Assembly (NCBI RefSeq): GCF_013359945.1
Contig: NZ_JABWCS010000208.1
Coordinates: 1 to 64,000, forward strand
DNA length: 64,000 nucleotides
Reading direction: 5' to 3'
Source of the DNA: Paenibacillus agri
Lineage (GTDB): Bacteria > Bacillota > Bacilli > Paenibacillales > Paenibacillaceae
The position numbers and the translations under genes were made by a program. Below, one piece after another: positions 17,026 through 25,091 of the stretch. How positions within the stretch are numbered: position 1 is the first letter of the stretch; each line of letters opens with the position of its first letter. The notes below the pieces were generated by a model. The model ran no database searches, was not told the DNA's origin, and was given only the letters and a program-made list of their open reading frames with translations.

Positions 17026-17054
17026 AGTATATTGGTATACCATCAATATGTCAA
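17026..17054 (-). promoter_or_regulatory. Mannan operon promoter with a palindromic operator in the spacer
   Basis: Minus strand TTGACA, 17 bases, TATACT. The spacer holds the perfect palindrome TGGTATACCA (17033-17042), a GntR-type operator shape, probably bound by the GntR/LacI regulator encoded next door. Confidence 0.8.
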
Positions 17055-17124
17055 TATGTTTTATTTTCGATAATGATATATTGTTATATCGATACTAAGG
17101 ACAAATAAATGCACAAAGAACCCC

Positions 17125-17152
17125 AAAAAACCCATCACAAGCTGACAGGTTT
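17125..17152 (-). terminator. Terminator of the GntR/LacI regulator gene
   Basis: Minus strand AACCTGTCA pairs with TGATGGGTT (two G-T pairs), followed by TTTT. It separates the regulator from the GH125 promoter. Confidence 0.7.
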
Positions 17153-17202
17153 CTAAGGGGATAACGATTCTGGACGGATATATTTCGTTGACACCAATAC
17201 CG

Positions 17203-18393
17203 CTAGACGGTGCCTGTGACTCGGGCTGGACCGGTGGATTCACCGGTGATCAACCGGGCTTCCAGCATGATTTTATTCGGGACGGTGTTTCCGTTCATGA
17301 TACTGAGCACATTCTCTACTGCAAGCTGTCCCATCTCTTCTTCATTCTGCTGCATGTGAGTGAAAGAATACCCCCCGCCCAAATGTGTAGGCGGACTGTC
17401 AAAGCAAATGATCGAAATATCTTCAGGGATACGCAGACCAAGCCGTTCCACCGCTGTTTTGGCCAGCAGAGCAATGTTGTATTCGATGGCGAACAAGGCT
17501 GTAATGGAAGGATGGTTCTGCAAATGGAAGACCAGGCGTGATATGTCGCGCTCAATGTTCTCATCATTAAAAGAATTGGGCAGCGTTGAGGTCAGATCAC
17601 TGACCCATAGCCCTTTGTCAACCATGATCCCCCGCTGCGCATGCGCCTGGATGAACCCTTCAATCCGGTCCTCCACTGCGGTCGTATCCACCGGCGGCGG
17701 GGACAGAAAGGAAATATGCGTATGTCCAAGATCAAATAGATACTCTGTGCCTTGAAGCGCAGCCTTCAGGTTGTCAGAGCTGATCGAAGCCGCTGCCACA
17801 CCCTTCAAATGCCGGTCGACAAGGACCAGTGGAAAACGGTCGATCACCAGCTTTAGAATTTCCGCATTGAAATATTCACCCTGGGCCGGGAACACAATCA
17901 GCCCATCTACGCCAAGGCCCAGCAACTTCTGAATCGACTGCTCCTCATTCTCAGGGATGCCAAAGGTTCTTCTCAGCACCAGAAAGCAGTCTTTGTCGCG
18001 GGAAGCCTGTTCCATGCCATAGATCAACCCTGTACCATAGCTGTTGCCAAAATCGGTAATAATCAGGCCAATCGTCTTCTCTTTCTGATGCGCAAATTTG
18101 GCAGAGGGCTCGTCGGGTTGTCCTGTTGAAGACGCTTCCTCTTCTATATAGTCATGCACGGGATCAGCTACAAAAGAGCCCCTTCCCGGCTTACGCACAA
18201 TCAACCGTTCGGCTGCCAGCAGCTCCAGCGCTTTTTTACTGGTAATGCGGCTTACATTATAAGCTTCAGCCAGTTCCTTTTCGGAAGGAACACGCTCACC
18301 AAGCTTGTAAGCTTGGGTAACAATATCCTGCTTCACTTCGTCAAAGATTTTCTCATACATCGGCTTGGAAGAAGTTGTCTCACTCATGGCCAT
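17203..18393 (-). CDS. GntR-type HTH / LacI-type sensor transcriptional regulator
   Basis: A 396-residue regulator with the same build as B. subtilis AraR. An N-terminal GntR winged helix occupies about residues 10-75 (ELAEAYNVSRITSKKALELL), and a periplasmic-binding-protein-like sensor domain runs from about 97 to 390 (IGLIITDFG near the start, LVLVDRHL, DLGHTHISFLS). It is transcribed on its own ahead of the mannan operon. Its promoter and the operon promoter both contain perfect palindromes overlapping the core elements. It is most likely the repressor of the mannan genes, released by an imported sugar. The effector is not known from sequence. Confidence 0.93.
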   Translation of the reverse strand: MAMSETTSSKPMYEKIFDEVKQDIVTQAYKLGERVPSEKELAEAYNVSRITSKKALELLAAERLIVRKPGRGSFVADPVHDYIEEEASSTGQPDEPSAKFAHQKEKTIGLIITDFGNSYGTGLIYGMEQASRDKDCFLVLRRTFGIPENEEQSIQKLLGLGVDGLIVFPAQGEYFNAEILKLVIDRFPLVLVDRHLKGVAAASISSDNLKAALQGTEYLFDLGHTHISFLSPPPVDTTAVEDRIEGFIQAHAQRGIMVDKGLWVSDLTSTLPNSFNDENIERDISRLVFHLQNHPSITALFAIEYNIALLAKTAVERLGLRIPEDISIICFDSPPTHLGGGYSFTHMQQNEEEMGQLAVENVLSIMNGNTVPNKIMLEARLITGESTGPARVTGTV

Positions 18394-18430
18394 CGGTTCT
18401 CCTGACTTTCATTATTTCATCTTATACATA

Positions 18431-18461
18431 ATAATATATCATGATATACTATGTTTGTCGA
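18431..18461 (-). promoter_or_regulatory. Promoter of the regulator gene with a palindrome over the -10
   Basis: Minus strand TCGACA, 17 bases, TATATT. The 14-bp perfect palindrome TATATCATGATATA (18435-18448) overlaps the spacer and -10, consistent with autoregulation. Confidence 0.55.
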
Positions 18462-18520
18462 CCAATCTCCGCAAATACCCACAATCAGGGGGAGAAGACC
18501 GTAAAATCCATTCTGTGCTG

Positions 18521-18567
18521 AACAACAAATAAGCGGAACCTCACTTGATTCTTTCAGGCTTCCGCTT
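18521..18567 (-). terminator. Terminator of the ybaK gene
   Basis: Minus strand AAGCGGAAGCCT pairs with AGGTTCCGCTT, followed by a weak T-rich tract (ATTTGTTGTT). Confidence 0.7.
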
Positions 18568-18575
18568 AATGTGCA

Positions 18576-19076
18576 TCAAGGCTGTTTAATCAGCTCCCTA
18601 AATACTGCGGATACAGTATCCGCTAGCTGCTGCGGGGCAACCCCCATCTGTGTGCCAACTCTCCCTGCACTGACAGCCATCATCTCAAGGGACTCTGCAC
18701 TTTGATCAATATAGGTCGGGTATAGCTTCTTCATGCCTACCGGGGAACAGCCCCCGCGGATATAGCCTGTCCACTTCAGCAAATCCTTCATTGGCAGCAT
18801 TTCAATCTTTTTCTCCCCGGCAGCTTTGGCGGCCTTCTTCAAATCCAGCTCTTCGCCAACGGGAATCACGAACACGTATATATTAGGGCCGCTGTGCGAA
18901 ACGAGCGTCTTAAAGACCTGCTCTGCCGGCTGGCCTATTTTATCGGCGACCGCAGTCCCATGGATTTGCCCATCCTCATGATCGTAAGAAAAGATATCGT
19001 ATGGAATCTTCTTCGCATCCAGAATTCGCATTGCATTGGTTTTACCCGCTTGCATCATCATCAACCTTTCATTCAA
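18576..19076 (-). CDS. ybaK: Cys-tRNA(Pro)/Cys-tRNA(Cys) deacylase, YbaK/EbsC family
   Basis: A 166-residue single-domain editing enzyme that hydrolyses mischarged cysteinyl-tRNA(Pro). YbaK landmarks are KTNAMRILDAKKIPY near the N-terminus, QVFKTLVSHSG in the middle, the lysine-containing DLKKAAKAAGEKK block, and GGCSPVGMKKLYPTYID near the C-terminus, which holds the family's GxxSP loop. Length is normal. Several Met codons lie close together at the start; the first has AAAGGG 6 bases upstream. It appears to be a single-gene transcript. Confidence 0.93.
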   Translation of the reverse strand: MNERLMMMQAGKTNAMRILDAKKIPYDIFSYDHEDGQIHGTAVADKIGQPAEQVFKTLVSHSGPNIYVFVIPVGEELDLKKAAKAAGEKKIEMLPMKDLLKWTGYIRGGCSPVGMKKLYPTYIDQSAESLEMMAVSAGRVGTQMGVAPQQLADTVSAVFRELIKQP

Positions 19077-19111
19077 TTCCCTTTCATATTACATCCAGTC
19101 AAGGATAGTCA

Positions 19112-19930
19112 TCAAGGCTCAAAACCTTGCTGGCTGAGCAATACCTGCTCTTCCGAAAAAACCGTCTTCATCCGGTCATATACGATACGCCATGCAGATG
19201 GGTTATACCATTCTTCCAGCTCTTGTTCTTCATATAACGAAGATATTCCCAGCTTCCGCGTACGTTTGCCTCCACTACCGTCACCCATGAAATAATCGTC
19301 CACACAGACCCGGTCCACTACTTTTTTCAGCTTCTTCGGGAATTCCGGGCTGCTTGGCAGCACCGGTGCAATCGCAGCCTGAGCGGGAATGCCTGCCTCC
19401 TTGAGCAGCTCCAATGTCTTGAGACGGGCAGCGATGGGCGGAGCAGCAGGGGAAAAGCGCTTGCGGATCTCATCCAGATCACTCTCCACGGTCAGGCTGA
19501 CCCGTACACGGTTTCCGAGCTCCCGCAGCAGATCCATATCCCGCCGCACCAGCGGGCTCCGTGTCTGCACTAGCAGAAAGTCCGGCTGTTCCTGCACCAT
19601 GACCTCCAGTAGCGAACGGGTGACCTGTTCTTTATATTCAACCGGCTGATAGGGATCTGTACTGGAGGACATGAATATAGTGACCGGTCCCTTCGCCTTT
19701 GCCCGGAGCAGTTCCTTGCGTAAAAGCTCCGCCGCCCCCTGCTTAATATCCACCCAGGTGCCCCACTCTTTCTTACGGAAGATCGAGACCGGCATTTGGC
19801 GCACATAACAGTAAGAGCAAGCAAAAGAACAACCCGTGTATGGGTTTAGAGAGTGGCTGTAGCCCGACAGAAATCCCGTTCCTTTATTCAGCAGTGTCTT
19901 CGGCTGTTTGTACAAAAGCTCCGTAGCCAT
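19112..19930 (-). CDS. SPL-type radical SAM protein
   Basis: A 272-residue radical SAM protein. The cluster motif CxxxCxxC is C34, C38, C41 in YTGCSFACSYCYVRQ. After it come SSSTDPYQPVE and a VRVSLTVESD strand, which place it with the spore photoproduct lyase-like / Rv2578c group often annotated only as radical SAM. It lacks an obvious extra Fe-S domain. The start MATELLYK has GCGAGGTG 7 bases upstream; an earlier in-frame Met is rejected. Its substrate is unknown. The YolD-like gene lies upstream in the same orientation about 107 bases away. Confidence 0.88.
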   Translation of the reverse strand: MATELLYKQPKTLLNKGTGFLSGYSHSLNPYTGCSFACSYCYVRQMPVSIFRKKEWGTWVDIKQGAAELLRKELLRAKAKGPVTIFMSSSTDPYQPVEYKEQVTRSLLEVMVQEQPDFLLVQTRSPLVRRDMDLLRELGNRVRVSLTVESDLDEIRKRFSPAAPPIAARLKTLELLKEAGIPAQAAIAPVLPSSPEFPKKLKKVVDRVCVDDYFMGDGSGGKRTRKLGISSLYEEQELEEWYNPSAWRIVYDRMKTVFSEEQVLLSQQGFEP

Positions 19931-20037
19931 CCTGTTCACCTCGCAGTATATAGATATATGTGATTTTTCCTTACGGGGCAAAGATCGCTTGGCAGTAAAG
20001 AACCCCAATCGCAGAATTGGGGTTCGAGTCATGAGTA

Positions 20038-20289
20038 TTAGTCCCTGGGATAATTGACTTGCATGATATCCATAAAAGGCACTTTTATAAGAGTCTCATG
20101 ATAGCTGAGATGCACTTTACCGGTTCGAGGGTCCATGTCAACAATAACACCACGTACCTGCTCTTCCTGCCCCCATACGGTCAAAAGAATTTCAGATTCT
20201 TCCATCTTGGCTTCTGCCAGCTGATTGCCAAGTTCTTCGAGCACGAACTCGTCTCTCGTCGGCCGTTTTGCTACCTTTGCTTTTGCCAC
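20038..20289 (-). CDS. YolD-like family protein
   Basis: An 83-residue protein that fits the YolD-like family: the KRPTRDEF.LEELGNQL N-terminus and a C-terminal beta-rich part with GVIVDMDPRTGKVHL. Relatives often sit beside Y-family polymerase genes and are thought to have a UmuD-like supporting role, but no such polymerase is here. I start at GTG behind GGAGGT with 5 bases between; an ATG seven codons earlier has no ribosome site. Function is unproven. Confidence 0.75.
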   Translation of the reverse strand: MAKAKVAKRPTRDEFVLEELGNQLAEAKMEESEILLTVWGQEEQVRGVIVDMDPRTGKVHLSYHETLIKVPFMDIMQVNYPRD

Positions 20290-20409
20290 ACTGTACCTCC
20301 AATAAGCCATTACAATTTAAGATAAAACGAAGTATGAATGCTCCTTCTCATTATAACATGTCCCTACCCGACATTTATAAAAAGAATTCCCCTTCACCAA
20401 ACTCCCTGC

Positions 20410-20958
20410 TTAAAATTGCAGGCGCTGTTCTCCAGCAATAGCAATGCCCTGCTCCAGTTCCAGCAACCGTTTCTTCATCTCCAGCCCGCCCCGGAAGCCG
20501 GTTAGACTTCCATTTTTGCCGATCACCCGGTGGCACGGAACAGTAATTAAGACCGGGTTGGCTCCAATCGCGGTCCCCACTGCCCGCACTGCGGACGGAC
20601 GACCGATATGCTCTGCAATATCCGAGTAGGACCACGTACTGCCATATGGAATTTCACGAAGCGCTCGCCATACTTCAAGCTGAAAGGGGGTGCCAATCAA
20701 ATCGGCTGGAGAGATTAGATCCTGACGTTCTCCGTCCAGGTATTCTTTCAGTTCAGCTAGATATAGCTGTAGCCGAGCCTCATCTTCTATAAGCGGACTG
20801 CCCGGAAAACGGCGTTCAGCCCACGTGCTCGTTTCACTAAATGGCTTCCCCTGCGAGCCGATATAACAGAGCCCCTTCTCAGTAGCAGCGATGTAAAAAT
20901 GCCATTCTTTATAATCCAGCAACGTCCAATAGATAACTGGACTAGTCTCTTTACTCAT
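20410..20958 (-). CDS. adaB: Methylated-DNA--protein-cysteine methyltransferase, AdaB type
   Basis: A 182-residue suicide repair protein that moves methyl groups from O6-methylguanine to its own cysteine. The acceptor is Cys142 in ITVPCHRVIGKNG, preceded by the helix-turn-helix segment (YSDIAEHIGRPSAVRAVG) and followed by GFRGG. The N-terminus (VIYWTLLDYKEWHFYIA) matches AdaB rather than Ogt. The ATG overlaps the end of adaA by 8 bases, so the two are translationally coupled as in the B. subtilis adaAB operon. A much longer upstream frame exists but is the antisense-like continuation across adaA and is rejected. Confidence 0.95.
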   Translation of the reverse strand: MSKETSPVIYWTLLDYKEWHFYIAATEKGLCYIGSQGKPFSETSTWAERRFPGSPLIEDEARLQLYLAELKEYLDGERQDLISPADLIGTPFQLEVWRALREIPYGSTWSYSDIAEHIGRPSAVRAVGTAIGANPVLITVPCHRVIGKNGSLTGFRGGLEMKKRLLELEQGIAIAGEQRLQF

Positions 20959-21715
20959 ATATGGATGCCTCCTTGGCTGATATATTATCTTCCGCAGCTT
21001 GCGTCGTTGCCTGGTAAATCTGGCGGAATTGAGAGGGCGTGTAGCCCGTTTTTTTCTTGAACAGGGTAATAAAATAAGAGGTATTGGGTAGACCAACACT
21101 TTGGCCAATCTTGGCCACTCCTTGCTCCGATTGAAGCAGATATTGTCTGGCCTTAGCCACCCTCTGCTGCTGGAGATAATCCACCGGGGTGATACCCGTG
21201 ATCTTCTTAAACGTCCGGTGCAGATGATAGGGACTGCCATGACATACCTCGGCCAAATGTCCAAGCGTTACAGGTTCAGTTAGGTGATTGTCCATGTATC
21301 GGGTCATAATTTCAACCCATTCTGCATCCGGTAATCGCTCCCCGGTGGGCTTGCAACGTTTGCAGGGGCGGAACCCGGCTGCCAGCGCTTGCTCCGCTAC
21401 CGAGAAGACAGCGACATTCTCGCGCTTCGGGGCCTTCGATTTGCAGGATGGACGACAAAAGATACCCGTAGTCCGCACAGCATAGAAAAAAGTACCGTCG
21501 CACGCGGCGTTATTAGACAGAATGGCTTGCCATTTCTCTTCCGTCAATAACTCATCCACTTTGTCCTCGGTCTGGAGTTCGATTTGGCTCTCCGTGTTGC
21601 GCTCATTCTGGCGCTCCGTTCGACTCACAGCCAGTTTCTCCATGTTATGCTCTGTCCGGTGCTCTGTTCGACTCTCGTCTTTGCTTTCCATTTCGCGTTC
21701 GATTCCACTCTTCAT
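20951..21715 (-). CDS. adaA: AdaA: methylphosphotriester acceptor / AraC-type activator, with an unusual charged N-terminal extension
   Basis: A 254-residue protein. The Ada zinc domain has Cys87 and Cys91 (FCRPSC) plus Cys118 and Cys121 (CKRC); by family rule Cys87 accepts methyl from phosphotriesters. An AraC-type double HTH follows (LGHLAEVCHGSPYHLHRTFK, then the second motif ending FKKKTGYTPSQFRQ). Once methylated it activates the ada operon. Odd: the first 56 or so residues are rich in E, R, T and S with repeated RTE-type units, ahead of the normal start of the domain near LLTEEKW. I start at ATG because AGAGGTG lies 6 bases upstream; a GTG three codons earlier overlaps it. Confidence 0.92.
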   Translation of the reverse strand: MKSGIEREMESKDESRTEHRTEHNMEKLAVSRTERQNERNTESQIELQTEDKVDELLTEEKWQAILSNNAACDGTFFYAVRTTGIFCRPSCKSKAPKRENVAVFSVAEQALAAGFRPCKRCKPTGERLPDAEWVEIMTRYMDNHLTEPVTLGHLAEVCHGSPYHLHRTFKKITGITPVDYLQQQRVAKARQYLLQSEQGVAKIGQSVGLPNTSYFITLFKKKTGYTPSQFRQIYQATTQAAEDNISAKEASIYE

Positions 21716-21730
21716 TCCGCTCACCTCTAT

Positions 21731-21749
21731 GGATAGTATACCCCTATCC
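21731..21749 (-). promoter_or_regulatory. Inverted repeat over the putative adaA -10
   Basis: GGATAG-N7-CTATCC flanks a TATACT hexamer on the minus strand, about 16 bases ahead of the adaA start. No good -35 is visible, which fits an activator-dependent promoter. The role is inferred. Confidence 0.4.
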
Positions 21750-21782
21750 AGGCCTGCCTGTACGCATTTTGGAATACAATAG

Positions 21783-21989
21783 CAAGATAGTGAAACTCAA
21801 GCTTTCGTCGCAGCGATCGGGGAACTTCTCCCGGAATCGGGGGTCACCGCTGTGGATCAACTTGGAACTGATAGCGTTAGCCTTACGATTCAGCACGACG
21901 TGGGTGCGCTGGATGAAGACGGATTCAATGATATGAAAAAAGAGAGGCACCCCGCCCCTCTTTTCTACACTCATGAAGTTCCCTATTAA
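21783..21989 (+). pseudogene. Possible gene remnant between adaA and the DUF2087 gene
   Basis: This 309-base gap (21716-22024) holds a 68-codon stop-to-stop plus-strand frame without a start codon or ribosome site. Its translation looks protein-like (for example VAAIGELLPESGVTAVDQ and a following beta-strand pattern) and loosely recalls a PTS EIIB domain without its cysteine. It runs through the terminator of the next gene, so it is not an active gene. It may be chance. Confidence 0.25.
21936..21964 (-). terminator. Terminator of the DUF2087 gene
   Basis: Minus strand AGAGGGGCGGGGTGCCTCTC hairpin followed by TTTTTT, about 60 bases past the stop codon. Confidence 0.75.
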
Positions 21990-22024
21990 CCTCGCGCTAC
22001 TTAGTAGCCTGCGGCTAATCCACC

Positions 22025-22315
22025 CTATGTCGCCCAGTTTTCCTGCGGGGCCAACCTATATACCTCATTCTCCCGGGTCATGAATCCATGCACAATAAAT
22101 TCCCTGCGGATCGTGGCAAAATCCTCATGAAAACCTTTGATAAACATATTCAATTCCTTCTCGGGATATGGACGTCCCGGCTCCAGCTTGGAAATCAGGT
22201 ACTCCAAGATAATAAGCTTCTTTTTGCGCTGTACTGGAATGCTCTGCAACCGTCCATCGGCTGTGGAGAAGTTGCGGATAACAGATGCTTTCAATGCTTG
22301 ATCTTGATCGCTCAT
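22025..22315 (-). CDS. DUF2087 domain-containing protein
   Basis: A 96-residue protein covering the DUF2087 domain: a basic segment (RLQSIPVQRKKKLIILEYL), then LEPGRPYPEKELN and a winged-helix-like tail (IRREFIVHGFMTREN..YRL). The shape suggests nucleic acid binding. Many members are fused to a GNAT or HTH domain; this one is stand-alone. The start MSDQDQALK has AAAGGTG 8 bases upstream; an in-frame Met 12 codons earlier lacks one. The biological role is unknown. Confidence 0.8.
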   Translation of the reverse strand: MSDQDQALKASVIRNFSTADGRLQSIPVQRKKKLIILEYLISKLEPGRPYPEKELNMFIKGFHEDFATIRREFIVHGFMTRENEVYRLAPQENWAT

Positions 22316-22456
22316 CTGATATGCACCTTTCTTGAGATCGTATTTGAACATCCATAAAATTAGTCAATTGTCTAATTAGATATTAATTTAATGTTTATTA
22401 GTTGTCAATGATTCCATTCAAGGGATCAATCTCATATTCTTTTATGATTCCATCGC

Positions 22457-22493
22457 AAAAAAAGCGCCCTATCCGTTAATACGGATGGACGCT
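22457..22493 (-). terminator. Terminator of the pnkp/hen1 operon
   Basis: Minus strand AGCGTCCATCCGT pairs imperfectly with ACGGATAGGGCGCT, followed by TTTTTTT, just past the Pnkp stop codon. Confidence 0.85.
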
Positions 22494-22502
22494 CTACAAT
22501 CC

Positions 22503-25088
22503 TTACAACCGCGGGTCAATCCCCCGCTCCTTAGCCACTTCAAACAGCAAATTTGCAGCGATCTCTTTGTATCCTTCATGTTCAGAGTTGATCTCATCAA
22601 ACGGGATCGCCAGCAGATCTCTTCCCAGTTTATACTCATTATAGGAAGTACGCAGCTTCCGGGCAATATTCTTCTGCTTCAAGAGCTTCCGGTACTTATG
22701 CGGGAACTTATAGTCATAGCCGTAGATGATGGACAAGTACTCCGGGTTACGTACCTTCATATAAGGCACTGTGCTTCCATCCCATGTCTCTGGCTTGATC
22801 ACAATGCCCTCCATACCACTCTCAAGCGTAAGCTTGGAGAAATATCGCTCTGCTCTTTCCCAGCTATCCGGTTCTGCAAGATCTAATACAATCGCTTCGT
22901 CATCCGACAGAAAGCTGTACATCTCGGATGTTTTCCAATCCGGCTGCTGCTCACGTCCATCTTCGTAGACGATTTTCAGGATAGCAAAAGGCTTATATTC
23001 CATGACTTCGTCCCCAGCGTATAACTCCAGCTGCCGCTTGTAGACATCATATGCATTCTGATGATCGGCTAACGGCACATAACTCGCCTTTATATCGTGA
23101 ATATACTTGTAGGTCTGATACACACTTGCCCCATATTTCTCACTCAAAGCAGATTTGGCAGTACGATTCTGATCCTGCTCAAAGCCACTTGCTTCATAAG
23201 CAGCAACAAGCCCGTGATACGCCTCTTCAAAACCATTTTCCTGCAAAAAGGTCAACTCTGTTCCAAGCGCCGCCTCGATCGGCTTAAACTGACGTTCGAT
23301 CAGCCCTTCTCCGAGCGCCTTCCATGGCAGAAGCTCCCCATCCAGAATCAGCATCGCTATCTTCTCTTTCTCCATGAAGCTGCTAAACTTCTCGTACAGC
23401 CCGGTATAAATCTCCGATAAATCTGCTCCTTTAATCCTGTAGCCGTTACGGCTAATAGCAAAACACTGTTCCCGCTCCTTGTGCAGATAAATGTTGCATC
23501 TTGAGCCCATATATTTCGGCTGCAGTATCACCTGCTGAACACCACGCTTCTGGAAATACGCCAAGCCCTGCTTTAACGATTCCAGTTCTTGTGTCTCCTC
23601 ATCTTTATCTGACGGGGACATCGTACCCGAGATAAAGTTCACTTTATGGCAAGTAGCGTAACGGAGACGGCGTGCCTCTTCTTCCTCCAGATCCTGAAGT
23701 GAGACCTTTCTAGGTTCCTGGAACAGCATTGGCAGTTCTTCCGGAATGACCGCCCTGCTCGACCGATGTGACCGTACAAACGGTTTGTACCCTATGGTGA
23801 CCGCTGTGAGCTGGTTGCCATGGACGCTGCCGGTATCGATATGAATTTTATTATAGATTCGAAAAGCTTGCTTCGCCGCAATATGCCCGAAGATATGATA
23901 CGGGTGATTTTTAACCGCTTCCTCCCGTAAAAAAGAAAGCTGCTCCTCCACCAGCCCTTCCCGGTCCAACCGGAAATTCCGCTGATGGCGAACCGAATTT
24001 GTATCCAGCTTGCCTATATACTTGTTCCGACAAGGCGCATGGGTAACATAATAAGAGGGTCCATTAACACCTACATATCGGTAAAACGGCTTCGACACGG
24101 CAACCAGACACTGAAATTTCTCAAGCAATTCCGGATCTTGCAGAAGCGTCTGGGTAGAGTCAAAGTACGAATGAAGCAGTTCTTGATCCACACCTTTCAC
24201 TTCACCACGCAAATATTTATCTACGAAGTTCTCATGGTTCCCCAGAACAAGAACCAGGTGCTCCCGGTTGTCGTACAGAAATTGAATGATCTCCCTCGTC
24301 CGTTTTCCTTTATCAATCCAGTCCCCGGCCAGAATCACCTTGGTTCGCTTCAGTTTCTCTCCGGGAATCAACTTACCATCTTCCATCTTGTATCCGTAAT
24401 CCAGTAGTAGTCCCTGCAGGTCGTCCACGCATTCGTGAACATCGCCAACGATGATATACTGCTGGTCTTGCGGCAATACACTGGATAGATACGCTTGTAA
24501 ATCCTCTACGACGATACTGTATTCTGAATTGGCTTTTCCTTCTTCCGGTACATAAAAATCCTTAGCCCGCACTCGATGAACCTTCGAATATCCTTCACGG
24601 GCCAAGGAGCCAAGGACTTCCGTCTTCAAACGGTTAATATGGCTCGTAATCAGTTTCTTGGAACGTTCTGACGCATAATAATCACTACGTTGTCGATAAT
24701 CAAAAACGATGGCTTCTAAATTGTAGTTGTTCTCTTGGGCAATCCCCTTGACCTTCGCTCGAAAGTCCTCTGACAGGCCTGTGGTATCGACCACCACAAA
24801 CTCCGCATTGATAGGAAAGGACGTTACCAATTTCAGTCGTTCGAACAACAGCTTAAAAGCTTGCTCACTGGACTCCAGCATAACCTGATCGTACTTATCA
24901 TAATCATAGCCGAGGATATCCTGACGGATCTGGTCAGAGGATAGGTACTGGACATTGGCCCGCACGGCACGATTGTGATCTTCAAACTGCAGCCCGGGAA
25001 TCAGTACTTCCTTGGCAAATGTCGTTTTACCGCATTCTGTAGAACCGATTAACATAAAGATCGTATGAACCTTTGTCTGAATAAGCAT
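22503..25088 (-). CDS. Pnkp: polynucleotide 5'-kinase / 3'-phosphatase / RNA ligase
   Basis: An 861-residue three-domain RNA end-healing and sealing enzyme, close in length to Clostridium thermocellum Pnkp (about 870). Residues 1-170 form the kinase with P-loop GSTECGKT (15-22). Residues 210-430 form the metallophosphatase with GDVHE (215-219), GDWIDKG (255-261), GNHE (283-286), TH (349-350), GH (401-402) and HID (416-418). Residues 500-800 form the nucleotidyltransferase ligase with motif I KYMGSR (nucleophile Lys525), LDGE (582-585), EGIVIK (760-765) and YMKVR (776-780). All catalytic signatures appear intact. The start lies 3 bases past hen1, so the pair is one operon. It would repair RNAs cut by ribotoxins. 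Confidence 0.92.
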   Translation of the reverse strand: MLIQTKVHTIFMLIGSTECGKTTFAKEVLIPGLQFEDHNRAVRANVQYLSSDQIRQDILGYDYDKYDQVMLESSEQAFKLLFERLKLVTSFPINAEFVVVDTTGLSEDFRAKVKGIAQENNYNLEAIVFDYRQRSDYYASERSKKLITSHINRLKTEVLGSLAREGYSKVHRVRAKDFYVPEEGKANSEYSIVVEDLQAYLSSVLPQDQQYIIVGDVHECVDDLQGLLLDYGYKMEDGKLIPGEKLKRTKVILAGDWIDKGKRTREIIQFLYDNREHLVLVLGNHENFVDKYLRGEVKGVDQELLHSYFDSTQTLLQDPELLEKFQCLVAVSKPFYRYVGVNGPSYYVTHAPCRNKYIGKLDTNSVRHQRNFRLDREGLVEEQLSFLREEAVKNHPYHIFGHIAAKQAFRIYNKIHIDTGSVHGNQLTAVTIGYKPFVRSHRSSRAVIPEELPMLFQEPRKVSLQDLEEEEARRLRYATCHKVNFISGTMSPSDKDEETQELESLKQGLAYFQKRGVQQVILQPKYMGSRCNIYLHKEREQCFAISRNGYRIKGADLSEIYTGLYEKFSSFMEKEKIAMLILDGELLPWKALGEGLIERQFKPIEAALGTELTFLQENGFEEAYHGLVAAYEASGFEQDQNRTAKSALSEKYGASVYQTYKYIHDIKASYVPLADHQNAYDVYKRQLELYAGDEVMEYKPFAILKIVYEDGREQQPDWKTSEMYSFLSDDEAIVLDLAEPDSWERAERYFSKLTLESGMEGIVIKPETWDGSTVPYMKVRNPEYLSIIYGYDYKFPHKYRKLLKQKNIARKLRTSYNEYKLGRDLLAIPFDEINSEHEGYKEIAANLLFEVAKERGIDPRL

Positions 25089-25091
25089 CGA

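Noticed and set aside
20959..21264. 102-codon upstream extension of AdaB
   Set aside because: It overlaps the adaA HTH region in another frame; the AdaB family starts at the ATG that overlaps the adaA stop.
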